The notes beneath the pieces are model-generated. The model was not told the origin of the DNA and ran no database searches. It was given only the letters and a program-made list of their open reading frames with translations. A stretch of DNA of 64,000 nucleotides from assembly GCF_030405905.1 (NCBI RefSeq), contig NZ_JASATW010000004.1:186001-250000 (forward strand), given 5' to 3'. The DNA comes from Sphaerothrix gracilis. Its GTDB lineage: Bacteria; Cyanobacteriota; Cyanobacteriia; Phormidesmidales; Phormidesmidaceae. Within the stretch, counting starts at the first letter, position 1. Every line of letters starts with the position of its first letter. Shown piece by piece: positions 38,183-46,475 of the stretch. A program made the translations under genes and the position numbers.

Positions 38183-39607
38183 ATGCGCGTTGCGATCGCT
38201 GGAGCAGGTCTTGCAGGTCTTGCCTGTGCAAAATACCTAGTAGATGCTGGACATACGCCTGTTTTACTAGAGAGCCGAGATGTTTTAGGAGGGTTAGTTG
38301 CCGCTTGGCAAGATGAAGATGGGGACTGGTATGAAACCGGCCTTCACGCCTTTTTTGGGGCTTATCCCAATATGCTGCAGTTCTTGAAGGAGCTAGGCAT
38401 TGAAGATCGGCTGCAGTGGAAAGAACACACGCTAATCTTCAATCAGCCCAATAAGCCAGGAGTACTCTCACGCTTCGACGTGCCAGATATTCCTGCGCCG
38501 ATCAATGTCATCACGTCAATTCTGCGAAACAATGACATGCTGACGTGGAATCAAAAGCTGCGTTTTGCCGTAGGGCTGCTGCCTGCGATTATTCGCGGCC
38601 AAAAATATGTTGAGGACATGGATCAGTACTCTCTGCTGGAGTGGCTGCGGCGGCAGGGCGTAGACGAGCAGGTCAATACCGACATCTTTATTGCTGCTTC
38701 AAAAGCCCTTACCTTCATCAATCCCGACGAAGTTTCGGCCACCATTCCGCTGACGGCGCTCAACCGCTTTTTGCAGGAGCGCTATGGATCCAAAATTGCT
38801 TTCCTTGATGGTTCGCCGCCGGAAAGACTGTGTCAGCCCATTGTGGACTATGTGACCGAGCGCGGCGGTGAAGTGCATTTGCAGAAGCCGCTGAAGCAGA
38901 TTTTACTCAATGAAGACAATACGGTGAAAGGCTTTGCCATTCGGGGGCTGAATGGCGCTAGCGATGAAATCATCACTGCCGACATCTATGTTGGGGCCGT
39001 TTCGGTAGACGTGATGAAGGTGCTGCTGCCCGCCGAGTGGAAACCGATGCCCTTTTTCCAAAAGCTAGAGGGGCTAGAGGGCGTTCCTGTGATCAACCTG
39101 CATCTGTGGTTCGATCGCAAACTGACTGACATCGATCAGCTCTTGTTCTCCCGCTCTGACCTGCTCAGCGTCTATGCCGACATGAGCAATACCTGCCGCG
39201 AGTACGCCAACCCCGATCGCTCAATGTTAGAACTGGTGCTGGCTCCAGCCCAGGACTGGATCGAGCGCAGCGATGCCGAAATTGTTGAAGCCACGCTGAA
39301 AGAGCTACAGAATCTTTTCCCCCAGCATTTTGGCGACGAGAATCCGGCTAAACTATTGAAGTATCAGGTGGTGAAAACCCCCCGATCGGTCTACAAAGCA
39401 ATCCCTGGGCGACAGGCCCATCGGCCTTCTCAAGAGACTCCCATTGCCAATTTTTACTTGGCAGGCAGCTATACCATGCAGCGTTATCTAGGCAGCATGG
39501 AGGGTGCTGTGCTTTCGGGTAAGCTTGCGGCACAGGCGATCGCCCAAAACCAGCAAGCCGCTCCTGGAGAGGGCGTCAAACCAGAACTGCAGCCTCTAGG
39601 CAGCTAA
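38183..39607 (+). CDS. crtP: 15-cis-phytoene desaturase (plant/cyanobacterial type)
   Basis: 474 aa FAD enzyme that inserts two double bonds in phytoene to give zeta-carotene, with plastoquinone as acceptor. FAD motif GAGLAGLACAKYLVDAGH at the N-terminus, then GLHAFFGAYPN, FIAASKALTFINPDE and the C-terminal AGSYTMQRYLGSMEGAVLSG. This is the plant-type Pds, unrelated in detail to bacterial CrtI. crtB follows on the same strand after 132 bp, the conserved cyanobacterial order. Confidence 0.97.
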   Translation: MRVAIAGAGLAGLACAKYLVDAGHTPVLLESRDVLGGLVAAWQDEDGDWYETGLHAFFGAYPNMLQFLKELGIEDRLQWKEHTLIFNQPNKPGVLSRFDVPDIPAPINVITSILRNNDMLTWNQKLRFAVGLLPAIIRGQKYVEDMDQYSLLEWLRRQGVDEQVNTDIFIAASKALTFINPDEVSATIPLTALNRFLQERYGSKIAFLDGSPPERLCQPIVDYVTERGGEVHLQKPLKQILLNEDNTVKGFAIRGLNGASDEIITADIYVGAVSVDVMKVLLPAEWKPMPFFQKLEGLEGVPVINLHLWFDRKLTDIDQLLFSRSDLLSVYADMSNTCREYANPDRSMLELVLAPAQDWIERSDAEIVEATLKELQNLFPQHFGDENPAKLLKYQVVKTPRSVYKAIPGRQAHRPSQETPIANFYLAGSYTMQRYLGSMEGAVLSGKLAAQAIAQNQQAAPGEGVKPELQPLGS

Positions 39608-39739
39608 TGACGGCAGCACTTGCGCTCATGCTGATACCTCATCCGTGTTGACAGTTGCGCCAGATTCCTTGATTTTGTTAGCTATTGCCAGTGCTGGTAG
39701 CTGATTGCAACACTGTCCATTCTCCTGCTTGGGATATTG

Positions 39740-40672
39740 ATGCTGCAACTTTCTGAATCTCCCTCTCGGCGATCGCTCACTTCCCTTGCGGAAGCCTATG
39801 AGCTTTGCCGTCAAATTACCGCTGAATACTCAAAGACCTTTTACTTAGGGACGCTGCTAATGCAGGCAGCCAAGCGAAAGGCAATCTGGGCGATTTACGT
39901 TTGGTGCCGTCGTACCGATGAGCTGGTGGACGGGCCGCAAGCACGCTTTACCACTGAAGAAACCCTAGACCGCTGGGAAGCCCAGCTAGAATCTATTTTT
40001 GCGGGTCATCCCGTTGAAGATGCCGATGTGGCACTGGTAGACACGCTGACCAAGTTTCCTCAAGACATTCAGCCCTACCGGGATATGATTGCCGGCCAGC
40101 GCATGGATCTCTATCGCTCCCGCTACGAAACCTTTGAGGAACTGCACCTCTACTGCTACCGGGTTGCTGGAACGGTCGGGCTGATGTCTACTGCCGTTAT
40201 GGGGGTCGATCCTAGCTATCACTCTGCGCCCTGGGCCGCCAACCAGCAGGCTGCTCCCTATCCCGCCGATGAGGCTGTCGCTTTGGGCATTGCCAATCAG
40301 CTCACCAATATTCTGCGTGACATTGGTGAAGATGCGCGGCGGGGCCGGATTTATCTGCCCTTAGAAGATTTGCAGCTATTTGACTACACTGAAGAAGATT
40401 TATTCAACGGCGTGATTGACGATCGCTGGCGATCGCTGATGCAGTTTCAAATTCGCCGCGCTCGTAAGTATTACGCTGAAGCCGAAAAGGGGATCAGCGT
40501 CCTCAGTCCAGATGGTCGCTGGCCCGTTTGGGCGGCTCTGATGCTGTACCGCGAAATCTTAGACGTGATTGAAGAGAATCAGTACGATGTCTTCAACCAG
40601 CGAGCCTATGTGCCAACCCTGAGAAAAATGCGCTGTCTGCCCACGGCTTTGCTCCGGGCCAGAGTGCTTTAG
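39740..40672 (+). CDS. crtB: Phytoene synthase
   Basis: 310 aa from the ATG at 39740 (a TTG directly before it, at 39737, is in frame). Condenses two geranylgeranyl diphosphates to phytoene, the first committed carotenoid step. Asp-rich motifs DELVD in WCRRTDELVDG and DIGED in NILRDIGEDARRGRIYLP bind the diphosphates through Mg2+. Also YSKTFYLGTLLM and RVAGTVGLM. Likely an operon with crtP. Confidence 0.97.
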   Translation: MLQLSESPSRRSLTSLAEAYELCRQITAEYSKTFYLGTLLMQAAKRKAIWAIYVWCRRTDELVDGPQARFTTEETLDRWEAQLESIFAGHPVEDADVALVDTLTKFPQDIQPYRDMIAGQRMDLYRSRYETFEELHLYCYRVAGTVGLMSTAVMGVDPSYHSAPWAANQQAAPYPADEAVALGIANQLTNILRDIGEDARRGRIYLPLEDLQLFDYTEEDLFNGVIDDRWRSLMQFQIRRARKYYAEAEKGISVLSPDGRWPVWAALMLYREILDVIEENQYDVFNQRAYVPTLRKMRCLPTALLRARVL

Positions 40673-40710
40673 AGATTAAATCAACTGCTGTCGATCACAA
40701 CTGCAACCCC

Positions 40711-41064
40711 ATGCCGCTGATTAAAGTTCAAACCTCTGTCGACACCCCCAATCAGCCTGAACTAGAAGCCATGCTGAAAGAGCTTTCGGCTAGTCTAGCC
40801 CAGCATATCGGCAAGCCAGAGTCCTACATCATGACTGCTTTTGAGGGCAACGTGCCCATGACGTTTGGCGGCACTACCGATCCGGTGTGCTACGTCGAGA
40901 TCAAAAGCGTCGGGACGATGGGGGCTGCCAAAACCTCCGCTATGAGCCAGGCTTTCTGCGAGAAGGTAGAGCAGTCGCTAGGTGTCCCCAAAAATCGCAC
41001 TTATATCGAGTTCGCCGATGCTCAGGGGGCGATGTGGGGCTGGAACGGGACGACATTTGGCTAA
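40711..41064 (+). CDS. MIF-like tautomerase (phenylpyruvate tautomerase family)
   Basis: 117 aa. Pro2 becomes the N-terminal catalytic proline after Met removal (MPLIKVQTS). NVPMTFGGTTDPVCYVEIKS and NRTYIEFADAQGAMWGWNGTTFG match the MIF/D-dopachrome tautomerase fold, a trimer. Cyanobacterial members have measured tautomerase activity in the literature, physiological substrate unclear. It lies 38 bp after crtB on the same strand and overlaps dnaX tail-to-tail by 4 bp. Confidence 0.9.
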   Translation: MPLIKVQTSVDTPNQPELEAMLKELSASLAQHIGKPESYIMTAFEGNVPMTFGGTTDPVCYVEIKSVGTMGAAKTSAMSQAFCEKVEQSLGVPKNRTYIEFADAQGAMWGWNGTTFG

Positions 41065-44000
41065 AAGGGCACTTCTCGATCTGAGCCTGATGGAGACTGG
41101 GCCGTTTTGCCGTTATTTCTGCTGCTGTCTGTTATTTCAGCACTGTCTAGGCTAACGACCTGACCATTGAAAAACTGGGCAAAACTTTTAACCGCCCGAT
41201 CGAGATCGCTCTCAGGCTGCCAGCTCGCCGGGGCAGGCGCTAGGGGAATGGTGCTGTCGGGTGAACCATTTTGAACCGGATCGGTAGGCAGCTGGGCTTT
41301 GACGGCGGTTTCTGGCGGCGCGAGATCGGCGGGCGCAATGACTTCCGGCGCAGTTTTCATGGGCTGAGCCGCAGCAGTGGGGGCCGATGGCGCTACCTTG
41401 GCCGCTGTGTGAGCGGAGGGAGCGATCGCTGTTCGTCCGGCTTGCTGTGACTGCTGCTGAAACGCTTTAATCGCCTCTGCGGAAACAGCGGTCAATTTGA
41501 CGATTACGGCTCTCCCCTGAACTTTGGCAAAAGCCTGCTCTAGCATAGACTGGCGCTCCTCTTTCGTACGCTTCAGCCAGCGCTCAGCAATACCGATTTC
41601 GGCCTGATCGACTCCAACCTTAAGCAAGCAGCCCCACTGCTTCAGCAGTATCTTCGTCGCGTTTGACTCAACCGCCTCGATGACGGCCTGCCAGGTAGCA
41701 GTCAGATTGGCATTGGTGGCGGCGACCGGTTCGGGAGCTTGAGCAGCGGCGGGTTCCCTCGCTGCAGGTTCGGCGGTAGGCGCAGGCGCGGCAGCAGGCG
41801 TTTTGACAGGTGTGGGAGTTGCCGTTGGCGCCTGAGCGGCGGCTGGGGGCGGCGCTGCTGGCGGCTGGGCTGATGCGGGGCGGGCAGGAGGCTTCGCGGG
41901 CGCGATCGCCGCGGCAGGTATTTGCTGAGCCGAGGGCAGCAACCCCAGCAGCGTCACCTCCAACCACAGTCGTGGCTGAGTGGTGTTGCGTACCTGTAGC
42001 TCGGCCTGCCTCAGGTGCTGCTGTCCGGTTAATAGCAGGGGTAAATCAACCGCTGCCACAAAAGACTGCATCTCAGCCCAGGTGGAGGCGGTCACGGCGA
42101 CTAAATCTGAGCGATCGCCTGCCGTCTTTGCAATCAGCAGGTCACGGTAGAACCCAGCTAGACTTTGCAGCACAATGGTGGGTTCTCGGCCCCGATCCAT
42201 CAGATGTCTTGCCTGTTCTAAAACGGCAGCGGCTTCATCGGCGGCGATCGCCTGCACCAGCCCTAGCAAGTCCCGCTCAGGCACTGCCCCCACCAAATCC
42301 CAAACCCGCTCAACCGTCACCTGTCCGGCCAGCAAGCTAAGCTGATCTAGCAGACTCTCTGCATCTCGCAGTCCCCCCTGGGAAATTTGAGCCACCAGGC
42401 GGATTGCTTCCTCAGCAATATCGATATTTTCCTCACGGGCGATCGCCCCCAAATGGGTGATCATGGCCTCTAGGGGGATCCGGCGAAAGTCAAATCGCTG
42501 ACAGCGCGAAATAATCGTTGGCAGCACCCGCTGCGGATCGGTAGTTGCCAGCACAAACACCACATGCGCAGGCGGCTCCTCCAGCGTCTTCAGCAAGGCA
42601 TTAAACGCTGCCGTGCTGAGCATATGGCAGTTGTGAACTAACAAGCCGTTGGCTACAAAGTTGTGATTTCCCTCAACCTCAATGTCATATACCCGTTCAC
42701 TCCCAACGTGGCGAACAGATACGACCTCCTCCAAACTTGTAGTCCATTGAGGAAATTGAGTATTTTTGTAAGTCCGAGAGCCATTTTCTAGCTGCTTTAG
42801 CTCCCAAGGCAAGATAGCAGTATTTCTTGCAGCTTCTGGCTCTTCTGTAAGAGCGAAGCTTTGCTGCATAGCCCATATCTGTAAGCCACTCAACCATGAG
42901 CTGATTTTCTGCGTCAGAATATCCCTCAGTGTGAAACTGAATTTGAGGGCTTCCTTCTGGACTAAGGCTGAGAGAACCGTCATCCATGTACCACCAGGCC
43001 AGTCCTTCTGGAGAGACTTGTGAGAGCCATTTCTTAGAAACTTTCTTTTGTCCTCTAGCAGGTCTGACTGTGGTGTAGACCTCTGAAAGCTTTGGATGAC
43101 AGACTGTTCGGCAACAGATTGACATGCTGCCATATCCACGATTGGGACTAATTGAAAGCTTGGGCTGTAAAACACCCAGTCGGGAGGCTTTATACTCCAG
43201 CCATGACTGCTGCTTTTGTCCGTGAGTCCATGCCAGTCGCGGAAATCTGCTGTGCTTATTGGGATAGGTAATCGAACCATCTCCCAAAAGCGTCCCATAG
43301 ATAAGGCCCAGCTCTTCAGTCGATAGGCAGCCTGTTTGAGCGACAAGTTTCTGAGTTCGAAGCTCCCAAGTTCCGTGTCCTCGTTTATAGGGGTGTCTGT
43401 TCCAATAGGATTGAATGCTTTGAAGACCTTTGCCTTTTTGCTGTAAGAACTGAGGAATGTCCAGTTTTCTACCGCATCCACACTGACAAAAGGGACGCAA
43501 CAACTCTGCTTGTTCCAAAATGAGCTTAGGGTCGTACTGCTTTCTGCCGTAGGAGTTGCCTTTAAGCTGATGTCCTTTGGCAAAACGGCGGAGGCGGCCA
43601 TCGGTTCCCCACTTGTAAATAGAGGTACCGCATCCGCAGGCGCAGGAGATAGTATCTTGGTTTTTTCTTTTACGTCTCTGGCTGCTATCCATCCGCTCGC
43701 AGTCCGAATCAAATGATTTTCAGTACATCTGATCTTACGCTGCGTTGTCTCGATTTCCAAAATAGGACGCACACCCTGATCAAGCCATCGCAGGATGGGC
43801 TTATACTGCCACTGAGCTGAGGTTTCGTTATAGCTGAGGGCCTGTTTACCCTGCAAAGATGGATCATCAATTCTCAACAATCCCTCGTCGGTCATTACCA
43901 GAGCATCACCGGTGATGCACTCATCAATCACGTAAACTTTGTGACGACATTGAACGGGGGCGAACTGGGCGCGTTCGATAATTTCACGAATATTATCAAC

Positions 44001-44306
44001 CCCGGTGTTGCTAGCCGCATCAATTTCGATAATGTCAAGGGCTGAGCCGTTGGCGATCGCCCGGCAGACCTCACAGGTGCCGCAGGGTTCTGGTGTCGGC
44101 TGCTCGGTGCTTGAGCAGTTTAGAGACTTAGCTAAAATGCGGGCACTCGACGTTTTACCCGTTCCTCTAGGGCCGCTAAATAAATAGGCAGGGGCAATCC
44201 GGTTTTGCTGCAGCGCATTGCTCAATGTCGTGGCGATCGCCTCCTGTCCCACAAGCTGAGCAAACGTCTGTGGCCGATATTTATGGTGGAGCGGTTCGTA
44301 AGGCAT
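41061..44306 (-). CDS. dnaX: DNA polymerase III subunits gamma/tau, intein-containing precursor
   Basis: 1081 codons, of which 430 are intein, leaving a 651-residue clamp-loader ATPase. N-extein: KYRPQTFAQLVGQ, Walker A GPRGTGKTSS (45-54), a zinc module with Cys64, Cys75, Cys78 and Cys81, and Walker B VYVIDE, which the intein interrupts before CHMLS. C-extein: FNALLKTLEEPP, the sensor-1 TTDP and SRC arginine-finger motif SRCQRF, then a long Pro/Ala-rich linker and a tau-type C-terminal region. Because the intein splits the ATPase active site, protein splicing is needed for function. Neighbours are unrelated. No slippery site for a gamma form was identified. Confidence 0.96.
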   Translation of the reverse strand: MPYEPLHHKYRPQTFAQLVGQEAIATTLSNALQQNRIAPAYLFSGPRGTGKTSSARILAKSLNCSSTEQPTPEPCGTCEVCRAIANGSALDIIEIDAASNTGVDNIREIIERAQFAPVQCRHKVYVIDECITGDALVMTDEGLLRIDDPSLQGKQALSYNETSAQWQYKPILRWLDQGVRPILEIETTQRKIRCTENHLIRTASGWIAARDVKEKTKILSPAPADAVPLFTSGEPMAASAVLPKDISLKATPTAESSTTLSSFWNKQSCCVPFVSVDAVENWTFLSSYSKKAKVFKAFNPIGTDTPINEDTELGSFELRNLSLKQAAYRLKSWALSMGRFWEMVRLPIPISTADFRDWHGLTDKSSSHGWSIKPPDWVFYSPSFQLVPIVDMAACQSVAEQSVIQSFQRSTPQSDLLEDKRKFLRNGSHKSLQKDWPGGTWMTVLSALVQKEALKFSFTLRDILTQKISSWLSGLQIWAMQQSFALTEEPEAARNTAILPWELKQLENGSRTYKNTQFPQWTTSLEEVVSVRHVGSERVYDIEVEGNHNFVANGLLVHNCHMLSTAAFNALLKTLEEPPAHVVFVLATTDPQRVLPTIISRCQRFDFRRIPLEAMITHLGAIAREENIDIAEEAIRLVAQISQGGLRDAESLLDQLSLLAGQVTVERVWDLVGAVPERDLLGLVQAIAADEAAAVLEQARHLMDRGREPTIVLQSLAGFYRDLLIAKTAGDRSDLVAVTASTWAEMQSFVAAVDLPLLLTGQQHLRQAELQVRNTTQPRLWLEVTLLGLLPSAQQIPAAAIAPAKPPARPASAQPPAAPPPAAAQAPTATPTPVKTPAAAPAPTAEPAAREPAAAQAPEPVAATNANLTATWQAVIEAVESNATKILLKQWGCLLKVGVDQAEIGIAERWLKRTKEERQSMLEQAFAKVQGRAVIVKLTAVSAEAIKAFQQQSQQAGRTAIAPSAHTAAKVAPSAPTAAAQPMKTAPEVIAPADLAPPETAVKAQLPTDPVQNGSPDSTIPLAPAPASWQPESDLDRAVKSFAQFFNGQVVSLDSAEITDSSRNNGKTAQSPSGSDREVPF
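42630..43919 (-). mobile_element. DnaX intein, 430 residues
   Basis: Starts at Cys130 of the precursor (codon 43917-43919) and ends at Asn559 (42630-42632), followed by the +1 Cys of CHMLS; exactly 1290 bp. Block A CITGDALVMTDEGLLRI; block B with TENHLIRT (T-x-x-H) around intein residues 60-90; block F RVYDIEVEGNHNFVANG and block G LLVHN at 409-430. All residues for standard class 1 splicing (Cys1, block-B Thr and His, penultimate His, Asn, +1 Cys) are present. Residues about 91-399 are a linker without in-frame LAGLIDADG motifs. A DnaX intein of 430 aa is known from Synechocystis PCC 6803; I believe this is the same allele. Confidence 0.93.
42697..43692 (-). CDS. LAGLIDADG homing endonuclease encoded out of frame inside the dnaX intein
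   Basis: 331 aa read from ATG 43690-43692 to TGA 42697-42699, offset by two bases from the dnaX/intein frame. Two Cys-rich finger-like motifs, CACGCG (residues 17-22) and CQCGCG (69-74), precede two LAGLIDADG motifs: LGLIYGTLLGDGSI (128-141, Asp138) and LAWWYMDDGSL (231-241, Asp238). Between them is FPRLAWTHGQKQQSWLEYK, typical of the LAGLIDADG_2 type. The start lies in block B and the stop just before block F, so the gene fills the linker exactly. A weak GAGCGG precedes the ATG. It should cut intein-free dnaX and drive intein homing. Expression without frameshifting would need internal initiation. Confidence 0.88.
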   Translation of the reverse strand: MDSSQRRKRKNQDTISCACGCGTSIYKWGTDGRLRRFAKGHQLKGNSYGRKQYDPKLILEQAELLRPFCQCGCGRKLDIPQFLQQKGKGLQSIQSYWNRHPYKRGHGTWELRTQKLVAQTGCLSTEELGLIYGTLLGDGSITYPNKHSRFPRLAWTHGQKQQSWLEYKASRLGVLQPKLSISPNRGYGSMSICCRTVCHPKLSEVYTTVRPARGQKKVSKKWLSQVSPEGLAWWYMDDGSLSLSPEGSPQIQFHTEGYSDAENQLMVEWLTDMGYAAKLRSYRRARSCKKYCYLALGAKAARKWLSDLQKYSISSMDYKFGGGRICSPRWE

Positions 44307-44324
44307 AACTCTACGATAGCTTGT

Positions 44325-45140
44325 CTATCCGCCGTCAGCCCCCACTGCCTGAGGCAGCGCCATCGCGGGCCGTCGCTGCGCTTCGTTCGTCAGTGAGCCA
44401 ATGCCTTCAATCTCAATCCGAACGCGATCGCCCGTTTGAATCGGCCCTGTCCCGGCCGGTGTACCAGTGAGAATCACATCCCCCGGCAGCAGCGTCATAA
44501 TCTGGCTGATGTAAGCGACCAGCACCTCCGGCGAGAACACCATATCGCCCAGCGAAGCCGACTGGACTGGTTCAGCATCCTCGTTGAGAAAAGTCTGGAT
44601 CCTAGCGCCAGGACTCAGCTCCCGCACAATCCAAGGCCCCAAAGGACAAAAGGTGTCAAAGCTCTTAGCCCGAGTCCACTGCCCGTCTCGCCGCTGCAAA
44701 TCGCGAGCCGTGACATCGTTAGCAATCGTATAGCCCCAAATCTTAGACTGGGCCATTTCAGGGGTGCAATCTAGGCAGCGATCGCCAATCACCAAAGCTA
44801 GCTCACCCTCGTAGTCTATCTGCTGCGAACAGCTCGGCATCAAGATAGCCGAACCCGCCGCAATAATTGCCGTTGAAGGTTTGATGAATAAAAGCGGTTC
44901 TTTCGGTACATCGCCGCCCATTTCGGCTGCATGTTCAGCATAGTTTTTGCCTACCGCCACAATTTTAGAAGGCGCACAGGGAGCCAAAACAACATAGTTC
45001 TCAGCCGCAAGCTGTAAGTCAGTTAACTGTCCGGTCAGCCAAGGTGGTGCATCTAACACCTGAACGCTCTGATCAGGCTGCAGCAGGCCATAGTGTAGCT
45101 GTCCCCCCTGGGATTGCACTCGAACGTAACGTTGCGCCAT
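44325..45140 (-). CDS. Fumarylacetoacetate hydrolase family protein
   Basis: 271 aa. Motifs of the FAH superfamily: VGKNYAEHAAEMG, FIKPSTAIIAAG, IDYEGELALVIG (metal-binding Glu residues), YTIANDVTARDLQ, KSFDTFCPLGPW and GDVILTGTPAGTGP. Members hydrolyse or decarboxylate 2-oxo acids or acylpyruvates with Mg2+. The substrate cannot be told from sequence. It lies upstream of dnaX with a gap of 18 bp on the same strand, so the two may be co-transcribed. Confidence 0.9.
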   Translation of the reverse strand: MAQRYVRVQSQGGQLHYGLLQPDQSVQVLDAPPWLTGQLTDLQLAAENYVVLAPCAPSKIVAVGKNYAEHAAEMGGDVPKEPLLFIKPSTAIIAAGSAILMPSCSQQIDYEGELALVIGDRCLDCTPEMAQSKIWGYTIANDVTARDLQRRDGQWTRAKSFDTFCPLGPWIVRELSPGARIQTFLNEDAEPVQSASLGDMVFSPEVLVAYISQIMTLLPGDVILTGTPAGTGPIQTGDRVRIEIEGIGSLTNEAQRRPAMALPQAVGADGG

Positions 45141-45202
45141 GTTATTTGGTGAGTTCTTGCTATGATTGTAAAGCCTTGCCTTTCACACCAAGGTTTAGAG
45201 AC

Positions 45203-45225
45203 AGCGGCGATCGCCGCTTTTTTTA
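45203..45225 (+). promoter_or_regulatory. HIP1-based palindrome plus T run in the rpsF leader
   Basis: AGCGGCGATCGCCGCT is a perfect 16-bp palindrome containing GCGATCGC, followed at once by seven T residues, 58 bp before rpsF. On the + strand this looks like an intrinsic terminator, yet no + strand gene precedes it nearby. It could attenuate rpsF or simply be an extended HIP1 site. A perfect palindrome has no spare loop, so the stem would be about six pairs around a GATC tetraloop. Confidence 0.4.
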
Positions 45226-45282
45226 GCTCTGTCAATCCTTGTCACATGAAAAGGCCATTTTTGTCCATAAGGAGCTTTAGCG

Positions 45283-45612
45283 ATGAGCTATATGTATGAA
45301 ACCATGTATATCCTGCGTCCTGACCTCAATGACGAGGCCATCGATCAGGAAATTCACAAATATCAGTCAATTGCCCAAGAGCAAGGAGCTGAAATTTTAG
45401 AAACCCAGCATCGCGGCAAGCGACGGCTGGCCTATGAAATTCAAGATCATCGTGAAGGCATTTACATTCAGATGAACTACCAGGGGCCTGGCAACATCAT
45501 TGCTCCCCTAGAGCGGGCTATGCGTCTGAGCGAAGAAGTGATTCGCTATCTCACCGTAAAGCAGGACATTCCGGTGGATGAGGAAGAACTAGCCGAAGCG
45601 GTCGAAGAGTAA
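45283..45612 (+). CDS. rpsF: 30S ribosomal protein S6
   Basis: 109 aa. S6 motifs: YETMYILRPDLNDEAID, GKRRLAYEIQDHREGIYIQMNY and RAMRLSEEVIRYLTVK. Acidic C-terminal tail EEELAEAVEE. AAGGAG lies before the ATG (AAGGAGCTTTAGCG). Binds S18 in the 30S platform. It stands alone here, without rpsR or ssb next to it. Confidence 0.97.
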   Translation: MSYMYETMYILRPDLNDEAIDQEIHKYQSIAQEQGAEILETQHRGKRRLAYEIQDHREGIYIQMNYQGPGNIIAPLERAMRLSEEVIRYLTVKQDIPVDEEELAEAVEE

Positions 45613-45624
45613 CGGCGCATTCGT

Positions 45625-45656
45625 CGCCAGCCGCTCAGCGGCGAGTGCGGCTGGCG
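45625..45656 (+). terminator. GC-rich hairpin after rpsF
   Basis: CGCCAGCCGC / GCGGCTGGCG, ten perfect pairs with a 12-nt loop, 13 bp after the rpsF stop. The T-rich tail is distant (AGTTTTCT at about 45672), so it may be a terminator or a 3' protector. Confidence 0.65.
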
Positions 45657-45834
45657 GCTAGCCAAAGAATAAGTTTTCTAAAGTACCATTTCTATAATCT
45701 CAGCTAGCCATTACATATAGAAGCCAGGTCATGAATAACTAGCCTTTAGTGGGGCTAGGATAGCGACTTAAGTAATAAAGTTGGCTAATTGATAAAGTTG
45801 CCTTTATGATAGTTCCAAAAAATGGAGTTGCCCT

Positions 45835-46383
45835 GTGACTCAGTTTGCTCATCTCAATCTCTCCGAGAACCAGCAAGAAATTGCCCAGCTGCAGGCTGAG
45901 CTGCAAATGCGCGATCAGCTTGTTCAACAGCTCTCTCAAGAACTATTTCGGCTGGTTAAAGGCAATGCTAACTTCATGCCCAGTGCTGAAATGTCAGAGC
46001 AGCACCAGGCAGAAGTACGGGCATTGCGGGAACAGCTTCAGGGTGTAGAGCAGCAGGTTGCTTTTTATCAAGGTCAAATCGAAGATCGCGATAGCGAAAT
46101 CTACCAGCTTCGGCAAACCGTGCAGGAACTAACCGATCGCTCACGGATGCTGGAGCAGGTCGTGCAAGAGCTGCCTAAGGTTTACCGCCAAAAGTTTGCC
46201 GATCGGATGCAGTTGGTTAAAGAAAAAGTCGCCAAAGTGCAGCAGGAAAATCGCCAGCTCCAGGCAGAGCTGCAAAGCGTCAGCTATCGGCTAGCGGTGC
46301 GTACCCGCCGCAGCCAGCGCTTGGATTTGCCCAGTTTTGATGTTTCTCAGTCGGCTTCGATGCCTTCTTTCGGCAGCGTTTAG
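45835..46383 (+). CDS. Coiled-coil protein, cyanobacterial hypothetical
   Basis: 182 aa from a GTG start (TGGAGTTGCCCT upstream). Residues about 8-40 and 55-160 are heptad-rich (Gln, Glu, Leu) coiled coil. The last ~20 residues are flexible (LPSFDVSQSASMPSFGSV). No signal peptide or catalytic motif. Possibly a structural or partner-binding protein; function unknown. A strong hairpin follows. Confidence 0.75.
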   Translation: MTQFAHLNLSENQQEIAQLQAELQMRDQLVQQLSQELFRLVKGNANFMPSAEMSEQHQAEVRALREQLQGVEQQVAFYQGQIEDRDSEIYQLRQTVQELTDRSRMLEQVVQELPKVYRQKFADRMQLVKEKVAKVQQENRQLQAELQSVSYRLAVRTRRSQRLDLPSFDVSQSASMPSFGSV

Positions 46384-46430
46384 TCAGACAGGCGTGCTTA
46401 TCCGGCAGGCATCTAACTTAGTTCATATGT

Positions 46431-46470
46431 GAGGCCAGAATAGACACAGCCATTGGTCTATCCTGGCCTC
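46431..46470. terminator. Bidirectional terminator between convergent genes
   Basis: 15-bp arms (46431-46445 and 46456-46470; GAGGCCAG...CTGGCCTC) with one mismatch and a 10-nt loop, then TTT. It separates the coiled-coil gene (+) and rsgA (-). Confidence 0.8.
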
Positions 46471-46475
46471 TTTGG

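Noticed and set aside
41810..42340. 176-codon plus-strand ORF antisense to dnaX
   Set aside because: Shadow of the GC-rich Pro/Ala-coding linker of DnaX.
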